Counted from the first letter of the stretch, positions 22,982 through 36,174 are shown. The stretch: 64,000 bases of DNA from Chimonanthus salicifolius (GCA_013350335.1 CM023532.1:33295708-33359707), one strand, 5' to 3'. Notes: generated by a model from the letters alone, not told the origin. Numbers and translations: made by a program.

Positions 22982-25900
22982 ATGGTGTCTAAAATGGCGT
23001 TTCCTTCATTTGTAGGACTAGCCATCTCCGTCGCATTCGTCGCCTTCTATATTCGTTATGTGGAAAAGCCCCCTCTTCAACCGGTCAGCTTCAAAACTTC
23101 TTACAGTCTTATTCCATCTCTTACTCTCTCTGCATTCATTGCTTCGCCTCAATTATTACTTCTTATTTGAGTTCGAACTATGAAAAATACTCAGAAATTT
23201 TTTTTTTTTAAAAGAAATGGATGGTGGAGATGCAGGGCCTGTCCATTTACTGTCAGGTCTCCTGCACCTTTATCATTTCTTCAGAACTACATGTTTGATT
23301 GAGGAGTTATTGATGTATGATCTGCTATGTGCTGTCTGCAATAAGTCCATTTCTTGTATCTTCTTTTGTCAGAAAGTTAGAGACGCTACTCATTATGAAC
23401 CTGACAATGATTTTTTTCGGGAGCTTATATTTACATCACTTCTTCCCCTCAAACTCATTGTTATCTTAAGAATTTGATTCATATTCAATTTGAGTCTATT
23501 TCGAGATACACTCATTGTTGGATTAAGCTCAAGTGGTACAAACGGCTAAAATTTTGTAGCCTTTAACATCACATTTAGGATAATTTGTTCAAATTGTTTT
23601 TTTTTTTTTTCACACTTCCTATGCAAACTTAGATCTTTCATACCAACTAGCTCTCTTCATCCAAAGTAAGCAATGTAAAAGTTAGTTGCGTGGTTCACAA
23701 TGGATAATTTCTCCATCAAAATTATGAAGAAATGGGGTCGAGTGTGAAAGTGAAAATAGAAAATCCGACTCCATGTAGATGTAATACCGGCTTTGATGAT
23801 AAAAATGATAATAATGATGATGGGCTCTTACATTAAGAACTACATGAACATTTGTTTGGTTTTGGGGTCTATGTTTACACCGTTATCTTTCCGGACACCT
23901 TCTATTTTCTCATGAATTGGGTCCCTTCCTGATTTGATCCTATTATGGGTTAAACTCACGATTCAATTAAACCCAATTCCTGTGGTACTATTAAATGTTG
24001 GTGGCTTTGGAACTATACTTAAGAGTAATCAAATTGAGCTCATTTTTGACAATCTCCTATCCAAGTATGGACTTTTCCAACCTATCCTCATTGTCAAAGG
24101 TGGTCAAAGGTGCATCTTATTCCCATGTTCAGATCCGTTTCAGTGGCCGTTATATAGTCGAATGTTTTGGCAATCAGCCATTTCAATTTTCTGGTTTGAA
24201 AAAGTAGACAAGAAAAATGTACAATTGCAGAAAAAAGGGTGGAGAAGGCAATGGGCTTTGCTGAGTAGATTTGTAGTGAAACAACCTTGTTTTAGCTATC
24301 TTGTTGGAGTTGAATCTTTACTATTATTATCTTCCCAGTAACCATTCCATTTCAATTTGCCACTCGGATAAAATGTTTTTGCCCTTTACAAATGAAATGA
24401 AACAAAATTGATAACTCTGGTTCCTCCTATTCCTAAGTTGAATGAATGGCAGCATTTGTTCTCTAGATCTCGAGTTTATGTGTGATTTTTAGCTGTTCGC
24501 CCTTCACAAATTTTGTACTGATGAAAATTTTCTGCCAGAGGTTGTGGACAAGAGAGGAGTTGGCCATGTACAATGGAACTGACGAGAAATTGCCTATCCT
24601 CCTTGGGATTTTAGGGTACTTCTATTTTATCTTGTTTGCAACATTTTATATGTTGAATATTTCTTCTTCTTCTTTTCTTGAATTTAACATGATGTAATTT
24701 TGCAAGTACAGCTCTGTGTTTGATGTAACAAAAGGAAGAAGTCATTATGGTCTGGGCGGGGGTTACAATCACTTTGCTGGCAGGTCGGTTTCCATTGATG
24801 CCACATTTATCTGATAATGCCGCTTAATATGAACCATGTAGCCTCCATCTGCAACTTGTTACATTGGTTGAAAATGCTTAAAATAAAGAAAATTAACATA
24901 TTTAGGTCATGGTTAGCTCCTTGTGTTTGTGAGATTAGTGTGACTGTAACCTGATTTTTGGAATTCTTATGACCATGATTGCAATCAGACTTGGCCCCAC
25001 AGACTTGGTGAATGCCGCGTTTGATTTTTTTTTAAAGGATGAATACTTGCATTTTTTTAGGTGAATCTTGTAGGGCGGCCAATTTGCACTCCTAAGATGT
25101 GACATTCATTGAAGTTCTCCTCCACCTGTCAATGTCCACACCACTGCATTTGAGGATTGCCTTTTACCAACTGCTACTTTTTTTTCTTTTTAAATTATGT
25201 ATTAGAGGTCTTGGATTCGACTCCTCTCATGCTTGTGTGATAAACGAGGCTTACGGGTGGTTTTGTGTATCTGTGGAATTAATCTAACCTGGTGGGGATA
25301 CCCATGTTATCCAATAAAAAGTATGGAACTTTACAACATGGGAGAACTATACTGATGAACATACAAAACCATGCCAATCCCCAAACAGAACTTTTTAGTG
25401 TATCAAAAACTAATCCAACAAACTATTATGAATGCTGTCCCTATGAAAAAAATAAAAACCTTCTCTTTCTGCATCATTTTTTGTTTCATAAAATCTGTTC
25501 TAGAGTTGGTAGTACTCTTGGCATGATGAAAATAGACCACTGTTGAATTGCACAATGATCTAACTTCTCTTTTGAGTGCTGGAAGTCTACATGGTGCCTT
25601 GCTAGCCCCCAATACCCATGAGTGGCATTGGATGCATCTTTTTCAATAATGAGCTTCCCTTTAATAGATTCCTTGAGGATGTTTACTGCTTCTATAATTG
25701 CTCTCAATATTGCACCATTCCTTGGTCATTGTGTAAGAGACTCTATATTTGCCAAATCCGGTTTTCCTTTTGCTGCTCCATCAATATTGAACTTATAACA
25801 ATCAACCAACCAACTCAATACTTTTTCCATTTTTCCATCTTTTTGCACCAGTCCAATTCCACCTCCGGGCATGCCTCCCAATCCCTCTCACAATCAGAAC

Positions 25901-28900
25901 ATGTAGCCTCCTAAATTCCGTCCTCCTCTCAAATGTTCTTTCTTTTGCAAGTAGTACTGTTCTTGACAAAAATTTTACCACATTGTCCACATTGGAAGGA
26001 CCCATACCTTTTCAATCTTTAGAGAGTAATGTAACCTTTGTTGAAGGAGGATGAAGAGCCTTGAATAAATATTTAATAGTGAAATCTCTAAATGGTTACC
26101 ATTCCAAATGTCAAATCACCATTGCAAAAAAAGGCATTTCCAATCCCTCCCCATTCTAATACGCATACGTGTAGTTCAGTTGGCTTGAGCATCTAGGAAT
26201 AGACTAGAAGTCTCGGGTGCAACTCTCCTAGAAGTTACCCAATACGTGAGACTTGCAGGTTGTTTTATGTATCCATGGGATTAATCTCACCTCCAATGTG
26301 GGGTGGGGATACCCATGATATTAAAAAAAAACCTTCCCATTCCCTCTGAAAACATTGTTAAGCACATTAAGCAAGTCGTACACACTAAATGAACTCCAAT
26401 CAGCTCAGACAAGATTCTTATCAATTGTCTGCTGACTGCTCTTCCCCAAACAGTCAAACCATTTTCATACAACGGCAGTTCTCAAGACCAGGACCCTATA
26501 GAAGTATAGAGATTAGGAAAAGTGGACTTCATTGAAGATTCTGCATTAAAGCACTAATCCAAAAGCTCAATCTTCCCCTCTGCCCAAACTACAAATATTA
26601 ATCTCATGTTGAAAACTGACCCAATGGGATAAATTCAAATCTCCCAACCTTGGAATTGATATATTTAGGCTAGCTTTCTTTTCCATTACTGCTGCTTCAA
26701 GATCTTGGCTTCCTTTATATTTGGGAAGCTTGTACTGTTGCTGTTTTTTTTTCTCTTTCTTGTTTGCTTTATGTATTAGCACCTCTGGTGCCTTCTCCTT
26801 CTTAATATTTAACCATTTCAAAAAAATATATATTTAGGCTAGCGATAGGGATGAACTAGAACCAGATGCCTTTATTATTATTCTTTTAAATCACTTGATA
26901 CCAGGATGACACTTAAATGGTCCCATCACTATGCTAAGAAGTGAAAAATAGATGAAATAACCTGATTGAGAGCTTTGGCTGGCGTTTGTCCATGCAAGCT
27001 GAGCTTTTCGAAGGAGCAAGAAATTGGCAGTTCTAGTGGATAAGGGTGACTATATCACAGTCATGCCAGTACTACTACATTTGGACATGACATCAGCATA
27101 TATTTCACATCTATTGATAAATGTTCGTTAATTGTAGTTCCCTGACTCATTTACTAATTGACAATTTGGTTTCAGGGATGCATCTCGTGCATTTGTTTCA
27201 GGAAACTTTACAGGTAAAATTGAAAGGTATATGGTTTGTGACTTTATGCTTCTGCTAATACCTATTAATATTTCATTTGTATCACGCTAATATTTGAATT
27301 GTTCTAGTTCATGTCATCTTTTAATTTTGACATAAGCAATCACTAGGTTCACTTATGCATTGTTGCATATGGACATCCATATGTGGTAAAGAGAACGTGT
27401 GCTGTTGGATTCTATCAACGGTTCACATCGATTCTATTTCCCTGTCTTGAAACCGCTTCCATAAGAGGGTTCGGGTTGAGAAAAGAAGGGGAAATAATAG
27501 CCCATGTGGGCCACTGCCAAAATAACTTTTCAACTCTCTCTCCCTCCCTCTCCCTCTCCTCTCAGCTGAGAATAAAAAAACTTCAAAACCCTTTTTCTTC
27601 CCATCATCCTCTCCTTTAAGCAACAACAATAAACCAAAACCCTTCTCTCTCTCTTAGCTGTAACAATCCCTCTCTCAGAAGCAATAAACTTCATTCCATA
27701 CTCACAAACTTGCAGTTTAAGAACCCTTAATAGTTCGTACACATCAATTGGTTGAAAATTTAAATAAGTTTTCAAGATTGGATAACACTTCTCTTAAATT
27801 CTTGTACTGATAGAGTGATTGATTGGGTTTCAGGATTGGATAACACATCAATTGCTTTTGGCATTGGTCCACGTGCCCTTTTTTTAACTTTCAATCACAA
27901 CCGGCTTACGGAAGCGGTTTCCAAATGGGGAAGAGTGAAACCAATGTAAACTGTCAATGGGATCCAACGGCATGCTTTGTTGCTGCATATGGAGACCAAT
28001 ACGTGATTTTGCATTGGTGAACCTAGTTCTACATAGCAATGTTAATTTGTTGCTTCTGAAAATGTGTAGCCCAGATAGATGCGATAATGTTTGGATTCTA
28101 ATGGCAATTATTAGCAGTATGTTGTTGTTTGTAGATTCATATGACTGATTCGAAGCCAATTTTACTTATAGGCACAATCTGGACCTATTAATTTTCATCT
28201 AAGTTCTTTGTTCTCTTTGGTACAGGGGATGGATTAACTGACTCATTGCAGGGCTTATCTAGTGCAGAGGTAATGACTTCTTGACCTTGAATCTTGTTGG
28301 CATGCCCTGTATTTTCAATTAGAAATTTTGTCTGTGTTTGACCCATTACCTTCTAGAACAATACGTTGAAATCTGAGCTTGAAATTTTTTTAGAAGTAAT
28401 AAGACAGTAAGTATAGTGCTGTCCATGAGTCAAGCTGGTGTGTGAGCTGGTTCTGCTTGGCTCATCTGAGTTCAATCTACTTGTGAGCTTATTCAGCTGA
28501 GCCAACAACCTTGATCAGCTCGCAAGTTGAGCTTGAGGTAATGAGCTCACTTGGCTCAGCTTGTGATGTTATATACATTTATATGTACTTGGATTATTAT
28601 TTCTATATATTAATGCAAACATAACACATACACAAACACATAGGCGCACATATGCACACACAAAAGATATATTTGAAATGTACTTGTATACTATATAATT
28701 ATTCAGTCATGCCTATGTGCATATTTACATGTATCATGTATGTATGTTTCTTAAAAATGATATATTTACAGGTATAATAAAAGTCAAGAATGATAAACCA
28801 AGAGAACAAATGCCTGGGAGGACCATATGTGTCCTACTCGGAAAAATTTCCCACCCCCAACCTGATTCGACAAAGATGTTTGATGGGATGGAAAGATTCC

Positions 28901-30656
28901 TAAATTCTAGATTCTTTTGAGATGCTTGGAAATCAGTTTTGAATGTGCCACCTTTAACCATTAAGCTGCCTCAGGATGCATTGAATGAGATCGTTAGAAC
29001 ATTTTCTCTTTCATCTTGTTGTCGTTTAGCTTTGAGATTGATTGGGAGGTCTCTTCCCTCTCGTGGTGACATCGGGATTTACACTGGCCACTCTCTAGTG
29101 TTGTAATACATTTAAAACATGAACCCATGCTTCCAATCTCACCATTCCCACTTGACCATCTGAACATTGTTCTCAACTTCTCTGCTAGTTTATCAAGAGA
29201 AACCTATAATGTTAAAAATATGGTTTCTCTGCTTTTCCAATATCAGCCATGCATACTGGGTCATGTCATTGTGAAATGTGATAATGTGAAACCTTTTTAG
29301 TCTCTATATTTCTTATAAGTGGGGGTATCATTGAAAATTGGCACTGCCAGCATGTCAAATAAGAATTTTTGTTTTTTCTGCAAAGAATATTACTTTGTTG
29401 ATTAAACAAAATGGGTGTGGTGATGATAGTTGAGCACTAACAGTTGTAAGCCTTAAATGGTTATGAATCTTTTTGCTAAAGTTCATACGTATGATCTTTT
29501 CAATGCAACTGGGGATGCTTGATTTTTGGCCAAGGAATCTACCTGATGGGCTCCATCACTCCTCCATTGATGTGGCTTAGATTTTGGGTATGTGCTACCA
29601 TCATCATCATAGCCATTTATCCCATCAATCGGGGTTTGGCTCTTGAATTTAGGCTTGGCAATTTTTTCTGGACTGGTTCCCAATTTGTGTCCCCTATAGT
29701 ATTGGAACCTCCAACTTCAAGAGCCAAACCTTTTGTTGTCTATGGCATGTGACTTTTGTTGGAACACCTTTTTCTTTCACATGTAATAAAATTCATTAAG
29801 ATTAAACAAAACATACAAGAGAGGATGTGGTGTGATTTCTGTCCAAGAGGTTGCCATTTTTCAATGAGATGGAATCCATCCACAACAAAAATTAAATTCC
29901 ATCCCGTGGGTAATGGAGTGAAAAGCCCCAAGATTTTACCATGCAGTAGCTATTTTGCACTTGTTTCAGCAGAAAACATGATGAAACTGCAAAAGGAAGA
30001 ATTGTGTGGGAGACCATGTGTCATGAGTATCGGGCTTTGTTGGCCAAGCTGTTATTGCTGTTTCCAGCAGAAAACTAGCATCTGCTTAAAATAGCTAATC
30101 TGTCTATCAGAATCAAACAAAAAGCAAAAGAATTAGCATCAGCATCAAAGAAAAATGACAGAGACTGCAGCTGAGAATATCTAATAGCCGACTCCCAAGA
30201 CTCTTCAAAATACAATGGAAGCGGCTGAAAAATATGTGGAACGGTGTTTTTGTGTTTCTAAACTTAGATTAATTTAACAGAGATGTTTGTTAATTTTTGT
30301 AATTTTGATATTGTTTACTCTGCTTTCTGAGGCTTGCTGGTATATTTTAAACTTGAACATCTAGCATTCTGAGACATTAAATTTGCTTGCACAACTGTCT
30401 TGTCTTCATATAAGCATGAAAATTTCTACTGGAACTATTGCCAATGATCTGTGATTGGGTAGCAGTCATTTTGGAACTTAATATCTTGCTTCTACTTTCT
30501 GCAGGTGAAAAGTGTAGTTGACTGGCGTGGTTTCTACTTCAGAAGCTACACGTAAGTTGCATATCCACAATATCTCTTTTTTACTTATGCACGAGAATCC
30601 AATATGTCATCTATTTCCTACTATTTAAAAATGGAACAGGAAAAAAAAGAGGGTGG

Positions 30657-30726
<70 letters not shown>

Positions 30727-33453
30727 CACCATCATATTGTTTGTCAAATAATAGCTACTGCAGAACGATACATGTCATATTGTTTCCTCAGCCATCAGAA
30801 TTTGATTTCATATCTCCAGTCTGTCGTAGCCAGGGAGAGAGTTGAGCGTGTCCCTGTTGCATATGCTTGAAAGGTTTAGCTTCACCTTTCAGTTGATTTT
30901 GTGGGGGCAGGCACCCCTGAGATGTGTTACCTCATTCTTACCCTCTAGAATATGAGATATATTTTCATTAAGAGTGTCTAACGCCTACGCAAGATCATGG
31001 AATTTTCAATCTTTATAAGTGAGTGCCTCTAGGTTTTCCATTGGACTGGTTTATTTGCACGCTTGTAAATATATATTTTGAAGTGGCTGTGCAAGCTTGT
31101 AGTATATTATTTTGAGATAAACAGATGTTCAAATTAAGATGTGAACATGTAAATCCGAAGAAAGTGATTATATGAAACATCATATTTTTGTCTTCTTTTC
31201 TACTTGGGATCTTGGGCAGATCCATCGTACTTGCCACGGAGAAAGAGCAGTAAGCAACTTCTGACAGTTTGTGCAGTTAGCATTTTGTGGATCTCTATTT
31301 TGCCCCCTTTTTTGGTGAATGGTCTCTAATTTTCTATGCTACATCATCAATTCATTAAATAAATCACCACCACCACAGGTCCTTGACCATGTTGCATGCT
31401 GCTTGCTTGACCTGCATGCCATTTCCTGCCTTCCTATCACATTTGTTTATCTTCTAGTTTCATTGGGTGTGCATTATCAGTGCCATTGTTTCATACCTTT
31501 GAAATATTTTTACAACCTATCAAAATAGTGTATTTGAGCACGTCTATGAAGCTTCCATGTAATATGACAGGCTTTTGGGGTGGGTCTGAGATGAAGGGAA
31601 AAGGTTTTGAACTTGGTGACAGTCTGCTCATGATTTTCCTTGCCAGGTTTGTTGGTAAACTAGTTGGTCGCTATTATGATAGCCAAGGAAATTCAACAAA
31701 ATACTTAAAAGGAGTTGAAGTAAAGGCTGCCCGAGGAGCCCAACTTTTAGAAAAACAAAAGAATGAAGAAGATAAACTGCGCACTTGCAATTCAAGATGG
31801 AGCCAGCAAGAGGGAGGAGAGGTGAACTTTTTACACAGCTTATGAGAGACTGAAATTAATTTGCTTCAACTGAACTTAGATATGGTTAGGAATCTGATTT
31901 GTAGAAACATTTAAAGCTAAAGGATTGTAAATAAATTTTTGTAATGTTAGGGGGGTTGCTTTTTGTAAAGGTGTTTTTCCGGGTTTTGGGCTTTTGATGC
32001 CCTCCTTGTTAGCTTCCTTTTTTCCTGTATTTTCCTTTTGAAATTAATGAAGTTACCTTTAAAAAAAAGGATAGCGAGACTAATTCATGTACTTGCATGC
32101 TTCTACACCATTTTGAAATTAGCTGCCCAAATGAATCCATTACCAACCCCACACTAGCATCCCTTGATATAATTTGATTGTTCATCAGTTTCACCATCTT
32201 CGTCCTATTCCCAGTTTTCCTTGTACATTAAGATGGCCTCCTTATGGCTAATGTTAAAATCAGCTCAATAACCCAATTGCACACCTTTGTTTTCTTTTAA
32301 AAAAAGTGCTCTCTGTGAACCTGTGAATCAGATTTGATCATTAATATTGGCTGCTTTTCACAAATGGGTTACTGTATCATTTTTATTTGGTCATGTGGAC
32401 CCATTTCCGTGGACCATAACTTTAAATGCGTTATGAATCTCTCTATGATCTTTAAGTTACTGAGAAGCCCTTGAAGTTGGTTTGTTCTTATGTCCAATTC
32501 TTTTGTGAAGCTTTATTTCAAAATACCCAACATTCCTTTTTTCGGGATTTTTTGAAGGACATAACCCACATTTTTATGGCAATTTTCCGTACCCACATCT
32601 CTTTTTCTCCTTTGTTACATGGGGACCAAATGATGGTAGCAGGAAGGACATGCAAATTGTTGCATGGAGGGGGGTGCCTACACTTTTTGGTGTCATGTGA
32701 ATCCTTTACTTCATGCAAGTCTCTCATGGTGTTGTCACTTGTCAATCTTGATAAAGTTTTTCTAAAATTCCAACTTCTTTATCTTCCTATATGTGCACAC
32801 TTCTTATATGTCGCAAGAAATGGCTGGTTATAGGACTCTGCTTGGTCATCCATCTGGCAGACTAGGCTTTGCATGAACGAAATTCTACTGAGACCTACAA
32901 ATTCAATTGTTTCATTTCATCACATTCCTCAGGAAGCTAATGAGTGATGATTAACAAATTACTTCCCATCTCTCCTTATCCTAGTTGGGAGACCCACTCT
33001 TCTTAAAGTTGGGCTATCCTTGGTTCCTTCAGGTCTCTAATGGATAGTCAGGGGTTCGGTCCTTTCAGTAAAGTATTATGGAAACTGGTGCCACTAGCTA
33101 TATTTTGGGGTGTAAAGAACACAATAGAAGAATCTTCCAAGACAATCTCTCTCTCTCTCAACAAATGAAAGGTGCTATTTGAGTTTTTTTTAGAGGAAAA
33201 AGAAAGGTTCTATCAACTTGAGTGTCTGGCTGCTTCTGTTTGTTCTGGTTATTCTTTTAATTTTTAATTTGTCATGTACATTCAGGTATGGTGTGAGGAA
33301 GGATACCCAAGATTACTTCAGAGGCCTCTAGAAATTGCTTTAAGTGGGAAAATGAGCAAGCGTTGTGCATGCTTCAAAGAAGAGGAACTAGATCAGCCTG
33401 GCTTGGAGTTATACAAGGATTGTGAGCGGTTGTCAAGAACATGCCCTGTGTAA
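22982..33453 (+). CDS. MAPR4: Membrane-anchored cytochrome b5-like haem-binding protein (MAPR4/neuferricin type)
   Basis: Exons: 22,982-23,083; 24,539-24,615; 24,712-24,783; 27,176-27,213; 28,226-28,269; 30,505-30,551; 31,647-31,821; 33,286-33,453. All introns are GT-AG; phases join to a 723-nt frame (240 aa), near the family's usual length. Residues about 6-24 form one membrane anchor. The cytochrome b5-like domain follows (about 35-127), with LWTREELAMYNG, then VFDVTKG, HYGLGGGY and HFAGRDASRAF. Tyr72 and Tyr78 align with the PGRMC1 tyrosines of which one ligates haem, replacing the two histidines of true cytochrome b5. The C-terminal part has six cysteines (174, 188, 212, 214, 231, 238), as expected for a lumenal or extracellular domain. 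Family role: haem-binding membrane protein of the secretory system; the exact plant function is not established. The gene spans 10.5 kb because introns 3-5 and 7 are repeat-filled. Confidence 0.92.
25190..25335 (+). repeat. 5'-truncated SINE in intron 3
   Basis: B-box-like GGATTCGACTCCTC, then a body with GTGGTTTTGTGTATC, ATTAATCTAACC and GGTGGGGATACCCATG, ending before an A-rich run. The body matches the fuller copy at 26,150-26,330. Confidence 0.55.
25400..26000 (-). pseudogene. LINE RNase H-domain relic, antisense in intron 3
   Basis: On the minus strand (about 25,780 down to 25,480) it reads FKFNIDGAAKGKPD, then GKLIIEKDASNA, then with a frameshift VVYFHHAKSTTNSRTDF. This is the order of the plant LINE RNase H domain (VDGA, DSxNA, FxHVxRxxNxxAD). 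Several stops and frameshifts show it is dead. It lies antisense within the MAPR4-type gene. Confidence 0.65.
26150..26330 (+). repeat. tRNA-derived SINE in intron 3
   Basis: A-box-like GTAGTTCAGTTGGCTTGAG, B-box-like GGGTGCAACTCTC, body with GGTTGTTTTATGTATCC and GGGGTGGGGATACCCATG, and an A-run at the end (about 26,321). Full-length relative of 25,190-25,335. Confidence 0.65.
26675..26827 (+). mobile_element. LINE 3'-tail insertion with 16-bp target-site duplication
   Basis: Flanked by ATATATTTAGGCTAGC at 26,659-26,674 and again at 26,828-26,843. The 153-bp insert ends AACCATTTCA plus a short A-run, the same terminus as the insert at 58,294-58,357. It is a severely 5'-truncated retroposon in intron 3. 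Confidence 0.75.
27341..28030. mobile_element. Mutator-type MITE in intron 4
   Basis: A 690-bp element. Its first and last ~125 bp are imperfect inverted repeats: the left arm starts CACTAGGTTCAC and the right arm ends GTGAACCTAGT, and both carry the GGAAGCGGTTTC word. Flanks are ACATAAGCAAT (to 27,340) and ACATAGCAAT (28,031-28,040), a near 10-bp target-site duplication. Long arms and a 9-11 bp duplication fit MULE-derived MITEs. No transposase. Confidence 0.65.
28270..30504. other. Intron 5 content
   Basis: A patch of GAGCT/AGCTC-type words at 28,420-28,565 may be a MITE. A minus-strand LINE-tail-like ATAAAATTCATTAAG lies near 29,785. Open frames up to 112 codons (29,756-30,094) match nothing known. 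Confidence 0.3.
30657..30721. repeat. Compound (TA)n(GA)n microsatellite, intron 6
   Basis: About nine TA units followed directly by more than twenty GA units. Likely polymorphic. Confidence 0.85.
31925..32070 (+). mobile_element. LINE 3' end remnant, intron 7
   Basis: A GT-rich body, then TTGAAATTAATGAAGTTACC and an A-run (about 32,061-32,068), a typical plant LINE 3' terminus. No target-site duplication could be fixed. Confidence 0.4.
32470..33215 (+). pseudogene. Probable decayed LINE coding fragment, intron 7
   Basis: Near 33,090-33,150, two overlapping frames give LVPLAIFWG and KEHNRRIFQDN, echoing the LINE phrase 'LAIWW..WKERNNRIF' in the zf-RVT region, with a frameshift between. The 120-codon open frame at 32,471-32,833 is otherwise unrecognised. 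Confidence 0.35.
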
Positions 33454-33922
33454 AATCTCTTAGTCATCTTTACTTCTTTTTAAAGGTTCTTCAAGCAGCC
33501 TGCCTTGTGTACATCTTCATTTGTGGACGTATGATCTATTTATTTACAACTAGATGGTGCAAATTAGTCCTTTTTACAGCTAAACTATCCTTGCTATTCC
33601 TACCTTCCTTCTTAGCTTAGGTTTCAATATGAACCATTCATTGTAATTGTCCATTTTTCATTTGTGGCTACAGTGACAGAGGATGCCTGATTAATAACTC
33701 TATTGAAAGTTTTGTTTCTTTCAGCGCATGTTATTAGTCTTACATTCTATCTGCCTGGCTTTCGGCCCATTGGATTGTTCATTTTATGGGTTATTTGGTT
33801 TTTCATTGCTTGGATTATACTCGCTGAAATTTTGCTTCCCACTGGAAGATCTTATGCAGGTGGAGTCTCCCTTTATCTGTTGTTGAAATTGTTATCGTTT
33901 TCATCATCATAGTCCTTGTAAA
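33454..33922. other. 3' flank of the MAPR4-type gene
   Basis: Expected to include the 3' UTR. No single poly(A) signal can be chosen. A hydrophobic 69-codon open frame at 33,703-33,912 resembles nothing known and is probably chance. Confidence 0.35.
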
Positions 33923-34496
33923 TTTGCTATAGAAGCCCTCTCCTATTTGGTGTCTTTTGGGTTCCCCTTCTGTCATTGCAAATTACTGGTTGCAACCTTC
34001 ACAAGGCCCACTGGCGACAACGCCATAGTGGTCGACGCACCCACCAACCCACATCCAGCATACCAGATGCAGCTAATGCCTGGATTCAAAGATGCTGTTG
34101 TTGAAGTAATCTAACATTTGATGGGAGTATTAAGAGGTTTTGATTCAACGGTTATGATCATCAAATCAAATTGAAAAATGGGTTATCGCTATATAAGTGA
34201 TTTGTGGTCCAACTCAAGTCATAAATATTGGTTGATACTGAAATATCGACCTTCAAGGATCAATATATATATCGGGCCCATAAAATATTGGCTTTGAAAC
34301 GACACGTATTGAATCTGGCTTCTGTAAATATCGGCTGACATTAAATTTGTATGGTTTATAGTTTATGGCACAATCTATATTAATCAATATAATTGATGCA
34401 CTAAAAACTTCATAGTAGACTATTACAAATCCAACAAATGGTGGATGATAGTTAAATAAAAATGTACAACCCGTTATGCTGATATATATATATATA

Positions 34497-34680
34497 TTTT
34501 TTATTAATGTGTGGAAAATTCAGAAAGAGTCCTACGAAAACCTCCATGGATGAGCCCACTACCATTAAGACACATCAAAATTAGGCCATTGGGGTTCGAA
34601 CCTGCAACCTCCCGACTTCCTGAAGCAGGAGGCAACTAGTTGTTGCTCTAGGATGCATCAGAATGGTACTCATAAATAAT
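34497..34680 (-). repeat. tRNA-derived SINE (family 1), present in both units
   Basis: Minus strand: AACTAGTTGCCTCCTGCTTC and GCAGGTTCGAACCCC (B-box), then a body ending at a plus-strand T-run (about 34,497). The matching copy in unit B is at about 39,343-39,520, so insertion predates the duplication. Confidence 0.6.
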
Positions 34681-35788
34681 CCACTATCAACTGGTTTATT
34701 TTGAGCTGAAATACTAACTTTTGATAGGATATTTATTTTATCTTTTTCTCCTATGAATTAGATTTGTATACAATTTTAATTTATTTTGAGATGCATTTGC
34801 GGCCGGATTAAGGTCAAGTTTTATAGACAGTTGGAAATTTTTTGCCTTCAAAATCGCATTTAGAATGAATTTTTTAAGTTAATTTTTTTTCACATTTCTT
34901 ATAAAGGATAGATCTAACTAAAGTGTGCCACACATGGGTACTTAGAAGAAAATGTGAGGTTCACTTAGTGGCTCAATATTGTTGTGTTTTTTGGGAGGCC
35001 CTAAATCAATAAGATAAGATGTATGTCTTAAAAACTCAGAAAAAAACTTAAGTAAGTTGATTTGAGTCGAGTAAATTGAGTCAACTTAATAGAATTTATG
35101 TTAAACGAGTCTATAAATTTTACTGAATTTTCAATTAATTCCAGAGATATTAAGTTGACATCATTGACTCCTTAGCCTAGGAGAGACCTTGTCCATCAAA
35201 TACGTTAGAGATGGAGCATATGCTGAAAGTCAGCTTACTGTTATTTCCTCGATAAGAGAACAAGGTTGCTCTGAGTCTCAATTTTGAGGAGTTAGTTTGA
35301 TGGGCATATTTCCGATCTTGTATGAAGAAGGTCTTGTGATCAATCCTACCTCAATATAAAAATGGTCACTTACCATAATTTATATTCGATGTGTGAAGAT
35401 AGAGAAATTTACACATGCTTCAACGATTAGTCAAAGGAGACATCCAGTTAAGTCAGTTGGGCCGACTCGATATTTTGGTCTTACAAAAAAAGAGTTTGTT
35501 CTGAGTTTTATCTCTCCGAGTTGGATGGGTTAGAAAAGTGGAAATATTAAAAAAATTCTTTTCTACCAAGTGCAATATTAATCACAATGAGAGGCCTGAT
35601 GCAGTATACCGGCAATTCCCAGCATCAGCCGTCATCGTCTTCGGACCGCTCATATATGTCTTTTTGAATTTTATCGAATCAAGACAAACTCTCTCTTTTC
35701 CACCCTTTCTGTTTCTTTTATAAAAAGTATTTTTTATAAATATTTAATTTTCACTAATAATTTAATTAAATAATGACTAACTTAAATG

Positions 35789-36174
35789 TAGGGCTGCAAC
35801 TCGGGTCGGGCTTTGGCCCGACCAGCATGACCCGATCCGAGATTGGTGCGGGTCGGGTCAAGAATTTCGGGCCAGCGGGTCGGGTTGGGTTGAGAAGATA
35901 AAAACCCGCATGAAATTCGGGTCGGGCCGGGTTGAGGATTTTATAAGTTAACCCAATCCGACCCGACCCAACCCGACCCGAACTGGCTAAAATTAGGCTA
36001 AAATGGGTTCAGAATGCGGGTCGGATAAGAATTCGGGTCGGAAATCGGGTCGGATCGGGTTCTAGAGTTCGGGTTGAGAATTCGGGTCGGGTCGGGTCAG
36101 GCTCCATATATATCAACTCGGGTAAGATTGGGTTTTAAGAAACCTGACCCACCCGAACCCGAGTTGCAGCCCTA
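35789..36174. mobile_element. hAT-type MITE, unit A only
   Basis: 386 bp, starting TAGGGCTGCAACTCGGGT and ending in its reverse complement. Perfect 8-bp target-site duplication CTTAAATG (35,781-35,788 and 36,175-36,182). The interior is built from GGGTCGGG / CCCGACCC words. Unit B has the uninterrupted site (ACTTAAATTTTC near 41,170). Confidence 0.9.

Noticed and set aside
23934..24341. 135-codon open frame in intron 1 of the MAPR4-type gene
   Set aside because: No recognisable domain, lies wholly inside an intron whose flanking exons join in phase, and composition matches intron sequence.
31480..31845. 121-codon open frame considered as one gene
   Set aside because: Its second half is exon 7 of the MAPR4-type gene; the first part is intron 6 read through.
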